64,000 nt of DNA from the NCBI GenBank assembly GCA_015152475.1, contig SUTW01000002.1, positions 62,001 through 126,000 of the forward strand, given 5' to 3'. Shown here piece after piece: positions 21,362-29,592 of this stretch. The notes under the pieces were generated by a model. It did no database searches, had not been told where the DNA came from, and was given only the letters and a program-made list of their open reading frames with translations. A program made the translations under genes and the position numbers. How positions within the stretch are numbered: the first letter of the stretch is position 1; the number at the start of each line of letters is the position of its first letter. Origin of the DNA: Cyanobacteria bacterium SIG30 (GTDB lineage Bacteria; Cyanobacteriota; Vampirovibrionia; Gastranaerophilales; Gastranaerophilaceae).

Positions 21362-22984
21362 ATGGAAGTTAATTTTTTAAATTTGCAATTCTTGCAAAAC
21401 AAAGCACAAAAAGTAAATAAATATAGTCAAAATCCACTAAACTTTAAAGGCACAGTTAAGCCAGATAGTTTTGTTAAAGACAATAATGAAAGATTATCTA
21501 CTTCAAGGATTAATGAATTATTGGTTGGCATACAAGAAGAACTTGATGCAACATATAAAGCTAAACGTGAAGTATTCAAAAAGATTTTAGAAAATGATTC
21601 TCGGGCACAAAATGCATCTGATGAAGAAAAAGCTGAGCTTAATAAAAAATATAAAGAATTATCTATAAAACATAAAGAACATCTTGCTAATTCTAAAAGA
21701 CTTCAAAAAACAATTGAGTACTATGAATCATTAAAGGTTTATAATACTCAATATGAAAAAAATCCAAATACAGCATTTTTGTATGACCCAGATTTAAGTC
21801 CGCTTAAAAAAAGAGTGCAGTTAAAAGAAAAACCCGAAATTCTTTCAATAAGAGATTTTTCGCGCAAAGCCTGCATCGATGAATTAACTGTCAGATGTTG
21901 TATTAAATCAGATTTAATTGATGCTGATGAATTTGAAAAACTTCTATATATTGATACTTCGTATAAGAAAAATGTTTTATTTTTGGAAAAATTGAACGAA
22001 AAAATTAAAACTTCAATGCCAATAATGCACTTTGCATCAAAGTATAATATGTCAGAAAAAGATATTGTAAAACATATCAAAAATGGCACTCTTGTTCCTG
22101 TAATTGGTGGTGAACATCTTACTTGTGCAAGTGATTATATTGATTTAGAAGATGATATAAATTCAAATACAATTAAAAGACATTGTGCAAAAACTCCTGT
22201 TAGATCAGAATATGCAAAACATTTGGTAATGGGCGGGAAACCTGTTCCTGTTGCTGAACTTGCAAGATTAGGTTATGGCACAAAAGAAGAAATTATTGAG
22301 CTTTTGAAAAAGGGTTCAATTGACAAAACAATATGCCTAGACGACGAAGGCAATAAAATTTTGTGCGTTAATACTTCTTCTGATTATACGGAGAATATGC
22401 TTTTATCTCTTAGAAAAGAAAATAAAAGCCTAATTGAAAAAAATAAACTTGCAAAAGTTCTTAAAATGTCAACAAGTGAAATTGACGCCGCTTGTCTTGA
22501 TGGAAAATTAAAAATTGTTCCAGAGTTTATTTTTTCAAGTGAACACAAAAATGTTTATTTTGATGCAAGAAATATAGATAACAAAAAATTTGTTTCCCAA
22601 AGATTAACTGAACTAAAACTTGAAGATGCACTTAAACTTGATAGACACAAACAAGTGCAAAGCGAAAATGGTCTTAGAACAAAAATTGCTTGGGAATTAT
22701 CACCTGAAACGCGTAAAGCTGCTTCTCAACTTGCAAAAGGTGATGGTTATTTAGCAAAAATATTTGAAAAAGTTGATAATGATGAGCAACTTTCAAGAAC
22801 TGATAATATCAAATTAAAAGATTACTATAAAACGGTTTGGATAAAAGCCGGCACTGATGAATTTAAGGAAGCTCATAAAAAAGCAAAAGAAATATTAGAT
22901 ACTTATAAAAAATATGGTTTGGATAGCATCGAAGACCCTATTATTAAAGCTACAATTGCAGATTTTTACAATGAAGTATATTAA
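21362..22984 (+). CDS. Lineage-specific protein with four HTH-like repeats
   Basis: 540 aa, family not recognised. Order: an N-terminal segment with LNFKGT at residues 27-31 (compare TFAGK in the gene at 63066); a charged coiled coil (about 50-125); then four spaced units at about 162-202, 220-262, 294-342 and 360-404. Each starts with a helix-turn-helix-like pattern such as FASKYNMSEKDIVKHIKNG, LARLGYGTKEEIIELLKKG or LAKVLKMSTSEIDAACLDG, followed by beta-type sequence, resembling excisionase/MerR-like winged domains. The last ~130 residues are helical. It could be a multi-domain DNA-binding or adaptor protein. Convergent with the ABC ATPase gene, overlapping by 4 bases. Confidence 0.7.
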   Translation: MEVNFLNLQFLQNKAQKVNKYSQNPLNFKGTVKPDSFVKDNNERLSTSRINELLVGIQEELDATYKAKREVFKKILENDSRAQNASDEEKAELNKKYKELSIKHKEHLANSKRLQKTIEYYESLKVYNTQYEKNPNTAFLYDPDLSPLKKRVQLKEKPEILSIRDFSRKACIDELTVRCCIKSDLIDADEFEKLLYIDTSYKKNVLFLEKLNEKIKTSMPIMHFASKYNMSEKDIVKHIKNGTLVPVIGGEHLTCASDYIDLEDDINSNTIKRHCAKTPVRSEYAKHLVMGGKPVPVAELARLGYGTKEEIIELLKKGSIDKTICLDDEGNKILCVNTSSDYTENMLLSLRKENKSLIEKNKLAKVLKMSTSEIDAACLDGKLKIVPEFIFSSEHKNVYFDARNIDNKKFVSQRLTELKLEDALKLDRHKQVQSENGLRTKIAWELSPETRKAASQLAKGDGYLAKIFEKVDNDEQLSRTDNIKLKDYYKTVWIKAGTDEFKEAHKKAKEILDTYKKYGLDSIEDPIIKATIADFYNEVY

Positions 22985-23958
22985 TGAATAATTTTTTTGG
23001 TTTCTTTATCGAAATGATATATTTTGTCTTTGCTAACACTTAAAATAAGGTTGTCTAAATTTTGTTCTGCATTGATTTTTGCCAAGCATTTTGCACCATT
23101 TAAATCAAAATGTATTATTTTATCTGCACCTAAAATTTCGCAAAAATCTATTTTGGGTATAAAATTAAATTCTTCTTGCTTTCCTACAATTACATCTTCT
23201 GGTCTAAAACCTATAAATTCATTATCATTTTCTATTATATTCATAGGCAAATTACCCATAAATGTTGCAACAAAAGTGTTTTCTGGGTTTTTGAAAATTT
23301 CATCAGCACTTCCTTGTTGCTGGATATTCCCACCTTCTAAAACAACAATTTTATCTCCCATGGTTAGTGCTTCTGTTTGGTCATGAGTCACATATACAAA
23401 AGTTGTCTGTAATTTTTCATGCAATTTTTTAATTTCGCTTCGCATAGAAACTCTAAGTTTTGCATCAAGATTACTTAAAGGTTCATCCATTAAAAAAACT
23501 TTTGGTTTTCGAACTATCGCTCTTCCTAGGGCAACACGCTGTCTTTGCCCGCCAGATAATTCTTTTGGCTTTCTGTTTAGTAAATCTGAAAGACCTAAAA
23601 TTTCAGAAACCTCCAAAACTTTTTGTTTAATTTCTTCTTTTTTAATTTTTCTGATTTTTAGGGGAAATGCTATATTTTCAAATACTGTTAAATGAGGATA
23701 TAGTGCATAGCTTTGAAAGACAAATGCGACATCTCTGTCTTTTGGAGAAATATCATTTACACATTCATCTCCAATATAAATATTACCATCAGTTTGAACT
23801 TCAAGCCCTGCAATCATTCTTAGTAAAGTTGATTTTCCACAGCCTGATGCACCAACAAGAACACAAAACTCTTTGTCTCCAATTTCGAGATTTATGTTTT
23901 TTAAAATTTCTTTGTCGCCAAAACTTTTTGAAATATTTTCAAATTTAATTTTTGCCAT
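22981..23958 (-). CDS. ABC transporter ATPase, MalK/UgpC-like
   Basis: 325 aa. Walker A GASGCGKSTLLRMIAGLE, Q-loop AFVFQSYALYPHLTV, signature LSGGQRQRVALGRAIV, Walker B VFLMDEPLSNLDAKLR and switch His in VTHDQTEAL are all intact. The C-terminal TOBE-like part (GFRPEDVIVG) is shorter than in MalK, which is usually near 370 aa. Such ATPases drive sugar or glycerol-phosphate importers, often shared between several permeases. No permease or binding-protein gene is adjacent, so it is an orphan ATPase here. It starts 6 bases after the histidine-kinase-like gene. Confidence 0.88.
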   Translation of the reverse strand: MAKIKFENISKSFGDKEILKNINLEIGDKEFCVLVGASGCGKSTLLRMIAGLEVQTDGNIYIGDECVNDISPKDRDVAFVFQSYALYPHLTVFENIAFPLKIRKIKKEEIKQKVLEVSEILGLSDLLNRKPKELSGGQRQRVALGRAIVRKPKVFLMDEPLSNLDAKLRVSMRSEIKKLHEKLQTTFVYVTHDQTEALTMGDKIVVLEGGNIQQQGSADEIFKNPENTFVATFMGNLPMNIIENDNEFIGFRPEDVIVGKQEEFNFIPKIDFCEILGADKIIHFDLNGAKCLAKINAEQNLDNLILSVSKDKIYHFDKETKKIIH

Positions 23959-23964
23959 TTTACC

Positions 23965-25110
23965 TTACTTTTTTGTAATTCTTTCTATTGGCAATAAAAT
24001 TGTTACAGCTACTCCAAGAGAAGGCTTAGATGTTATCCATATATTTCCACCTAAACTCTGAACAATTTTTCTAACTGCAGGATATGTGAATTTTGTACCC
24101 ATTGAACGTTTTTGTGGGTTTTTAATTAATTTGTATGGTTCAAAAATTGATGTATTTTCTTCTTCATTTAAAGGCGCTGATGAATCTTTGAACTCAAATA
24201 CAACATATCTTTTGTATAAATTTTCATCTTCCTGAGCTTCTATTTCTTTTTCGTTTAAGAATTCATTTGTTGGATTTTGAATAGTTAAATTAACTGTTCC
24301 AACCTCAGTATTTTTATAAGATGCTTCTAAAATATTATCAATAATAAGTTCAACTAAAACTGGGTCAAGACAAACATTTCTGTATGCAATTTCTTGCACA
24401 TCACAATTGAAGCGTAAGTTTTTTGCCTTGAATAAATCATTCCATTTTTTTGTTGTGTCATTTATTAAATTAACTATGTCAAAAGTCTTATATGTCTTGT
24501 TAAAAAGCTTAGATTCTGTTTTAAACAACAAAAACATTTTATCCAAATTATATAAAAGTTCTTTTGCGTTTTTATTAATTATATTGACATATTTTTCTTG
24601 TTTTGAAGTTAAAGCTCCGCCAACTCCATCAATTAAAGCTTTTGAAAAACTTTCAATTGAACCTGTGCAAGATAAAATTTCATTAGATGAATTGGTTAAA
24701 TATACATTTTTGTCATCAATTATGTTTTTTGCAATTTCAAATTCGCCATTTAAAGAGTTTTGTTTTTGATATTTTTTTGTAACATCTCTTATAACTAAAT
24801 ATATTTTTTCATTTTCTTCATCATCTGTTATGGAAATTTCACCATATTTTTCAACTTTTGATGCGCATTCAAGTTTAACAATTTCAGTTTTGTTTTCGCT
24901 TGTAATTTTATTCATCGCATTTATTGCATCTGGTACGTATTTTGTAATATTTTCGCCAACCATATTAAATCTTGAATATTCAAATAAATTGCAAGTTTGG
25001 TTATTTACATCTAAAATTTTTCCATCTGATTGCAGAATCAAGGTAGCATCAGGATATAAATTAAATAAATCATCTTTTTTGACTTTTGTGAATAATGCAT
25101 TTAAAAACAT
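23965..25110 (-). CDS. PAS domain protein with degenerate histidine kinase core
   Basis: 381 aa, cytoplasmic, no membrane segment. A PAS domain (about 15-110; LYPDATLILQSDGKILDVN) is followed by a HisKA-like region with the typical GVGGALTSKQEKYVNIINKNAKEL, but the phospho-acceptor position reads SNEIL (Asn143) where SHEL is expected. The ATPase domain keeps an N-box-like IIDNILEA (Asn259), yet the G1 box reads KDSSAPL instead of DxGxG and the G2 region (MGTKFTYPAV) lacks the glycine pattern. It is probably inactive as a kinase and acts as a sensor or scaffold. First gene of a pair with the ABC ATPase. Confidence 0.75.
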   Translation of the reverse strand: MFLNALFTKVKKDDLFNLYPDATLILQSDGKILDVNNQTCNLFEYSRFNMVGENITKYVPDAINAMNKITSENKTEIVKLECASKVEKYGEISITDDEENEKIYLVIRDVTKKYQKQNSLNGEFEIAKNIIDDKNVYLTNSSNEILSCTGSIESFSKALIDGVGGALTSKQEKYVNIINKNAKELLYNLDKMFLLFKTESKLFNKTYKTFDIVNLINDTTKKWNDLFKAKNLRFNCDVQEIAYRNVCLDPVLVELIIDNILEASYKNTEVGTVNLTIQNPTNEFLNEKEIEAQEDENLYKRYVVFEFKDSSAPLNEEENTSIFEPYKLIKNPQKRSMGTKFTYPAVRKIVQSLGGNIWITSKPSLGVAVTILLPIERITKK

Positions 25111-25138
25111 AATCTAATACCTTCTAATTAATAAACTG

Positions 25139-25167
25139 ATAATATCAAAAATTTATTAAAATCGCAA
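25139..25167 (-). promoter_or_regulatory. Promoter of the PAS/kinase-like gene
   Basis: On the minus strand TTGCGA (25162-25167), 17-base spacer, TATTAT (25139-25144) with TGA before the -10. A GAAGG site precedes the ATG at 25110. Confidence 0.55.
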
Positions 25168-25220
25168 GGTAAAATGCTCTTGTACAACTTATGTACTACT
25201 TTTCTCAACCAAAAAGACAA

Positions 25221-25248
25221 TAGACTTTCTAAATAAAAAGAGTACAAT
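25221..25248 (+). promoter_or_regulatory. Promoter of the STAS-like gene
   Basis: TAGACT (25221-25226), 16-base spacer, TACAAT (25243-25248). An AGGA site lies in the leader before the ATG at 25274. An interrupted palindrome GTACA/TGTAC lies about 30 bases upstream of the -35. Confidence 0.4.
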
Positions 25249-25273
25249 CTTACTTAACCCCATTAGGATTTTT

Positions 25274-25606
25274 ATGAAAATTTTAAAAAATAAAGAAAAA
25301 AATAATATTATATGTAAATTCAAAAAACATGAAATTAAATCGAAACACATAAAAAAACTTCAAGAAATTTTGGTGAAAAATCAGCAATGCGATATGGCCA
25401 TTAATATGCATAAAATAAATAAAATATCGCCTGTTTTTTATAGTTTTGCAAAAAATAACAAGGTTTCATTTTTTAATGTCGATAACGATATAATTTCTTG
25501 TCTTTCAGTAACTGGACTTTTGAATAACATTCGTCTTTTTAACTCAGAAGAAGATTATTTAAAAAATAAAAGACAACTTTTAAAAAGACAATTCAGAATT
25601 GTTTAA
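25274..25606 (+). CDS. Small STAS-like protein
   Basis: 110 aa. The order of elements fits a STAS domain of the anti-sigma-factor-antagonist type: strand CDMAINMHKINKIS, a short helix SPVFYSFAKNNK, strand VSFFNVDNDIISCLSVTGL and the terminal NNIRLFNSEEDYL, which matches the usual '..l...Gl...i.if.seeeAl' ending. The usual conserved DSSG phosphorylation motif is absent. The N-terminus is very Lys-rich. It is divergent from the degenerate kinase gene, which could mean a shared signalling role, but nothing shows this directly. Confidence 0.45.
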   Translation: MKILKNKEKNNIICKFKKHEIKSKHIKKLQEILVKNQQCDMAINMHKINKISPVFYSFAKNNKVSFFNVDNDIISCLSVTGLLNNIRLFNSEEDYLKNKRQLLKRQFRIV

Positions 25607-26082
25607 TCAGAAAACATTTCAAATTGCCTGTCTTTCATTGACCTGTATGCTTCAAATAAATCTGGCGCATAAACTTTCATAAGTCCATCAATTATTCCAA
25701 CATCATCATTTTTTGAAACAACTTCAATTGAGTCGTTTCTTATTCTTTTAGGACTGTAATGTTTGCTCAATGAAACCGGTAGCGAAACCCCCTGCAACAT
25801 TCTTTTTTGACTTGCTATTTTTAATCTTTCCATTCTTCTTTGAATGGGTAAATTTTCATAACTTCTTCCCATAAGTTCTATTTCGAGTCTTTCAAGTCTA
25901 TAACTTTCACTTTCTCCATTATTGCTTCTGCTTTTAAAATGCCTGTTTTCCATAATTTTTATTTCTCTAAGCATCTTAGGGGTTAAAAATTTTTTATTTT
26001 CAATATCAGCATTGGCATTTAAAAAAATAAAACGAGTAATAATTAAAGCTATTGCAAATGGGTATAGTTGTTTGTTGTTCAT
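25603..26082 (-). CDS. Exported protein with RLERLE..GRSYEN..RRMERL motif
   Basis: 159 aa with an N-terminal hydrophobic segment (LYPFAIALIITRFIFLNANA) acting as signal peptide. The segment RLERLEIELMGRSYENLP followed by QRRMERLK resembles the repeat found in many exported cyanobacterial and melainabacterial proteins (RLerLE..vfG..y.n....RL.RLE); only one copy is present. The remainder (SLPVSLSKHYSPKRIRND...) is basic and unrecognised. Its start is 162 bases from a divergent exported protein gene. Confidence 0.6.
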   Translation of the reverse strand: MNNKQLYPFAIALIITRFIFLNANADIENKKFLTPKMLREIKIMENRHFKSRSNNGESESYRLERLEIELMGRSYENLPIQRRMERLKIASQKRMLQGVSLPVSLSKHYSPKRIRNDSIEVVSKNDDVGIIDGLMKVYAPDLFEAYRSMKDRQFEMFSD

Positions 26083-26214
26083 TAAAGCATATTAACAATG
26101 TATTATGTCCTCAAAATCAGTAATGACGGGGCGGTTTAGAATAATATGTATTTTTGTAACAATAACAATAAAAATTATAAAGTTCATGTCTATTGAATCC
26201 GTAAAGCATATTAA
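26083..26214. repeat. Two copies of a 13-bp direct repeat between divergent genes
   Basis: TAAAGCATATTAA occurs at 26083-26095 and again at 26202-26214, 119 bases apart, in the intergenic region between two exported-protein genes. The first copy overlaps neither coding region but touches the start side of the minus-strand gene; the second lies about 30 bases before the plus-strand ATG. Confidence 0.6.
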
Positions 26215-26244
26215 GGGCACTTAAAGAAGTAAGACAGGGATAAA

Positions 26245-26808
26245 ATGAAAAAAATTTTTTGTGTGTTAGCAATAATGATTTTAACTTTTTCTCAATTAAC
26301 AGTTTACGCAACTGATTTTTCTGTTATTGCAAAAAACCCAAAAATTGTTCAAGCACTTCAGGCCTTAGAAAGAGTTAACAAAAGAGAAGTTTTATTAATT
26401 TTATTTGGTCATAACACAACAAAAAAACCAATTAGAGTTATGTTTAGAGAACTTGAAGTTTATGGTCTTACTAATTGTGAAGCGGTCACAATGAGAACAA
26501 AAAATGGCGGTTTAGTTATTTTAATACATAAAAAACACGAAACTGCTCCAGCTGAAACAATTGCATCTTTAATTGCTCATGAAAGTCAACACCACACAAT
26601 GACTGGCACAAAAAGCGAAGAAATCAGAGCGTGGATTTATGAAATATCAACTTGGAATACTTTTGTCAGAGAAAATAGAGAAATTGCTTCTTCGGATTCT
26701 GAATTAACAAAAAGATTAAACTATATTAGCAATCTTTATAAATTTGATGGTGAAAAGAAAATCGTCAATATAATTGCCAAAAATCCAGTTTATGCAGACC
26801 TTAATTAA
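26245..26808 (+). CDS. Exported protein with HExxH motif (putative zincin)
   Basis: 187 aa. Signal peptide MKKIFCVLAIMILTFSQLTVYA, cleavage near residue 22. The motif AHESQHH (His112, Glu113, His116) follows the hydrophobic helix TIASLI, and SEEIRAW places acidic residues 9-10 positions after His116, the usual arrangement for a zinc metallopeptidase. No named family recognised. An AGGGAT site lies before the ATG. It could be an envelope protease, or a protein with only the fold. Confidence 0.6.
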   Translation: MKKIFCVLAIMILTFSQLTVYATDFSVIAKNPKIVQALQALERVNKREVLLILFGHNTTKKPIRVMFRELEVYGLTNCEAVTMRTKNGGLVILIHKKHETAPAETIASLIAHESQHHTMTGTKSEEIRAWIYEISTWNTFVRENREIASSDSELTKRLNYISNLYKFDGEKKIVNIIAKNPVYADLN

Positions 26809-26818
26809 TTAAATTTTG

Positions 26819-27424
26819 TTATTTGACAACACCATATGCTTCGTAGCAATCATCAAGGTTTGAATAAATAATTTTTACAACGTTTTCGTTTTGGAAAATA
26901 AGTCTTGCGTAAATAATTTCGTTTTCTTTCCAATCGTCAGTTGCTTTTCTTGCATTGAATATTCCAATTGTGTCAAAACCTTGTTGTAGTTTTATTTTTG
27001 AATTATCTAAAACAACTTGGTAAAATCCTTCTTGTACCTCATTGCCGTTTGAATCAATAATTGTACTTGAAAGAGCTATCGTTGGTTTTTTATTTAAAAC
27101 CTCTTTTTGATATTTTATTTCGTCTGAATATATTTCTTTTTTAATATCAACTGGTTCTTGGTATTGCATATCTTCAGGAAGCGTTTTTCTAAAAACCCAA
27201 TTCCAAAAACCACCGGTTTTTTTCTTTTTTACGTTGCCCTTATATTGATTGTAGGTTTTATCAAATTCTTGTTCGGTTATTATTTTTTGTCCGGAGAATG
27301 GGTTGTCGATAAAATTAAAATCAAGGTCATAAAAACCATTACTTGAACCTTCAAGTTCTGCGAAAGAGTAAGAAGGGGTCAAAAACAATATAAGAAAAAA
27401 TAATAAAAATATTTTTGCTTTCAT
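26819..27424 (-). CDS. Exported hypothetical protein
   Basis: 201 aa with a signal peptide (IFLLFFLILFLTPSYSFAE, cleavage near residue 22). The mature part has a basic linker KGNVKKKKTGGFWNWVFRK and then a beta-rich C-terminal half (TIALSSTIIDSNGNEVQEG, GFYQVVLDNSKIKLQQG, NVVKIIYSNLDDCYEA). Family not recognised. Transcribed alone. Confidence 0.6.
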   Translation of the reverse strand: MKAKIFLLFFLILFLTPSYSFAELEGSSNGFYDLDFNFIDNPFSGQKIITEQEFDKTYNQYKGNVKKKKTGGFWNWVFRKTLPEDMQYQEPVDIKKEIYSDEIKYQKEVLNKKPTIALSSTIIDSNGNEVQEGFYQVVLDNSKIKLQQGFDTIGIFNARKATDDWKENEIIYARLIFQNENVVKIIYSNLDDCYEAYGVVK

Positions 27425-27485
27425 AATTAAAAATATAATAATTTTTTTTCATAAGAAAAGCAAAATTTTAAGAAAACTTAAAAAA

Positions 27486-27776
27486 TTATTTTACGGTTTT
27501 AAAAAGTTTTTTAATAAAAGGTGTAGAAATTAAAGCTGTTAATGCGCAAACAAAAATTGCGCCAAAAGCTTTCCAAGCTTTTTCTTCTTTTGGAATTTGT
27601 TTTTTGATTTCAACAACATCTTTTTGTGGAGTTTTTTCAAGTTTTTGAGGCATTTTGATATTGTTTTGCACTTGTTGTGTGGCATTTTGCCCTAAAGGCA
27701 TTTCGCTGTCATTTTTTATAAAATTATCAATATCAAATCCGACTATACTGTTTGCATTTGCTGGTGTATTTATCAT
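27486..27776 (-). CDS. Small protein with disordered N-terminus and C-terminal membrane anchor
   Basis: 96 aa. A polar Asn/Gln/Pro/Lys-rich region (residues 1-65) precedes a single hydrophobic helix (AFGAIFVCALTALI) and a basic end KKLFKTVK. This mirrors the layout of the 124-residue protein at 4264-4638. Function unknown; it probably sits in the inner membrane with its N-terminus in the cytoplasm. Confidence 0.55.
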   Translation of the reverse strand: MINTPANANSIVGFDIDNFIKNDSEMPLGQNATQQVQNNIKMPQKLEKTPQKDVVEIKKQIPKEEKAWKAFGAIFVCALTALISTPFIKKLFKTVK

Positions 27777-27828
27777 TTATATTTTCTCCACTTATTTAAA
27801 ACTTATGAATACAAAAAATTGCTTTTTT

Positions 27829-27837
27829 TGATAAAAT
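27829..27837 (+). promoter_or_regulatory. Extended -10 promoter of rimO, leaderless geometry
   Basis: TGATAAAAT ends 6 bases before the rimO ATG at 27844; no Shine-Dalgarno sequence is present in between or just upstream. Confidence 0.55.
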
Positions 27838-27843
27838 TATTTT

Positions 27844-29145
27844 ATGAAAAAGAATAACAAAACAATTGGAATAATAACACTTGGTTGCGCTAAAAATTTG
27901 GTTGATACAGAGCTTATGGCAGGGCTTTTGGTCAAAAAAGGTTATAGTATTAGTTTAGATACAACTAATTGTGATGTGGTTTTAATAAATACATGTGCTT
28001 TTATCCATGATGCCCAAAAAGAAAGCATCAGAGCCATTTTAGAAGAAGCAAATGACGGCAAAAAGGTTATTGTTGCCGGTTGTCTTGCACAAAGATTTAA
28101 AGAAGAGCTCAAAAAAGAAATTCCTGAAATATCGGCCATTGTTGGCTCTTGCGATTTTGATAAAATTGTTGAAGCAATCGAAAACGATGATTTTTATTCG
28201 GTTAGCGATGCGCCTGAATATAATTACATAGAAGACGTTGAAAGAGAACAAATTACGGTTGGTTCTGCATCTTATATTAAAATAGCTGATGGATGTAATT
28301 ATGCTTGCGGTTATTGTGTTATACCAAAATTAAAAGGTAAATATAAATCAAGAAAAATTGAAGATATTGTTAAAGAGGCGAAAAAGCTTGCAAATAAAGG
28401 TGTTGGCGAGATTATTTTAATTGCGCAGGATACCACAAATTACGGTATTGATTTGTATGGTAAGCCTCAACTTGCAAATCTTTTAAGAGAATTAAACAAA
28501 ATTGAGGATATAAATTGGATAAGAGTTTTATATGCATATCCTACAAACTTTAATGATGATTTAATTGATGCTTACAAAACTTGCGATAAAGTTGTTAAAT
28601 ACATTGATATTCCGCTTCAGCATTCAAATATAGAAGTTTTAAAAAATATGAAACGTCCACCACAGGATTATGATTCTTTGATTAAAAAAATCAGAAAGAA
28701 TATTAAAAATGTTTGCATAAGAACAACTTTTATTGTTGGTTATCCAATGGAGACGGAAGAACAATTTGAAGATTTATATAATTTTGTAAAAAGAAGTAAA
28801 TTTGATAGACTTGGCGTTTTTGAATTTTCAAAAGAAGAAGGCACATATGCCTATAATTTAAAACCTCAAGTTTCAGCACGAATTAAAAAAGACAGAAAAA
28901 ACAGAATACTAAAACTCCAAAGTGAAATATCCTACGAAATTAATTCAAAATTAGTCGGCAAAAAAATTCCTTGTATTATTGAAGAAATCAGGGATGATGG
29001 CATTGTTGTTGCAAGAAGTTATAAAGATGCGCCTGAAGTTGACGGCCTTGTTTATATCAAAACCGATAAACATTTAACTCCTTGCGATATCGAACTTGTT
29101 AAAATTACAGATTTTGACAACTATGACCTATTTGGCATAATTTAA
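27844..29145 (+). CDS. rimO: Ribosomal protein S12 methylthiotransferase
   Basis: Radical-SAM enzyme that adds a methylthio group to an Asp of ribosomal protein S12. 433 aa in the order UPF0004 domain (TLGCAKNLVDTELM, INTCAFIHDAQKES, VAGCLAQR, with three cluster-binding Cys), radical-SAM domain (IADGCNYACGYCVIPKLKG, the CxxxCxxC motif) and a C-terminal TRAM-like domain. LGCAKNLVD and the IPLQHS / FIVGYPMETEEQFE motifs favour RimO over MiaB. A MerR-type regulator follows 42 bases later. Confidence 0.93.
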   Translation: MKKNNKTIGIITLGCAKNLVDTELMAGLLVKKGYSISLDTTNCDVVLINTCAFIHDAQKESIRAILEEANDGKKVIVAGCLAQRFKEELKKEIPEISAIVGSCDFDKIVEAIENDDFYSVSDAPEYNYIEDVEREQITVGSASYIKIADGCNYACGYCVIPKLKGKYKSRKIEDIVKEAKKLANKGVGEIILIAQDTTNYGIDLYGKPQLANLLRELNKIEDINWIRVLYAYPTNFNDDLIDAYKTCDKVVKYIDIPLQHSNIEVLKNMKRPPQDYDSLIKKIRKNIKNVCIRTTFIVGYPMETEEQFEDLYNFVKRSKFDRLGVFEFSKEEGTYAYNLKPQVSARIKKDRKNRILKLQSEISYEINSKLVGKKIPCIIEEIRDDGIVVARSYKDAPEVDGLVYIKTDKHLTPCDIELVKITDFDNYDLFGII

Positions 29146-29187
29146 TTTTAATGATAATATATTATTGTCACGGTCTGGAGTTAATGT

Positions 29188-29589
29188 ATGAAGTTTGATA
29201 AAGAAAAAGAAAACAACGGCAATGTTCCTATGTTTACAATAGGTGCTATGGCTCAAGCCTTGGATGTTCACATCAGAACACTTCGAATTTATGATGAACA
29301 AGGCCTTGTTGTACCTGAAAGAACAAAATATAACAGAAGATTATATACTCAAAATGACCTTGAGAAGGCGCGCTTTATCATGCTTTTAACAAGAAATTTT
29401 GCAGTTAATATCATGGGCGTGAAAATTATTTTGAAATTATTAGAAGCAACAAAAATTAAGCCAGAACTTTACATGGATTACATGCAAACAATTGCAAAGA
29501 GCCTTAATATCAATGAAGAAATTCAACAGGATAACCAAAACATGATTTCTAAAAGATGTAAGGGTTATAAATCTGCTCTAAAAAAATAA
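29188..29589 (+). CDS. MerR-family regulator, HspR-like
   Basis: 133 aa. The N-terminal winged helix-turn-helix (MFTIGAMAQALDVHIRTLRI, then YDEQGLVVPERT and NRRLYTQNDLEKARFI) is typical of MerR proteins and closest in wording to HspR. A short coiled coil follows with no metal-binding cysteines except one near the C-terminus. GGAG lies 7 bases before the ATG. The target is unknown; it may be cotranscribed with rimO. Confidence 0.8.
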   Translation: MKFDKEKENNGNVPMFTIGAMAQALDVHIRTLRIYDEQGLVVPERTKYNRRLYTQNDLEKARFIMLLTRNFAVNIMGVKIILKLLEATKIKPELYMDYMQTIAKSLNINEEIQQDNQNMISKRCKGYKSALKK

Positions 29590-29592
29590 TTT

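Noticed and set aside
26117-26311. 64-codon minus-strand frame
   Set aside because: It crosses the intergenic region and the signal peptide of the plus-strand gene, has an unlikely composition and lacks a ribosome site.
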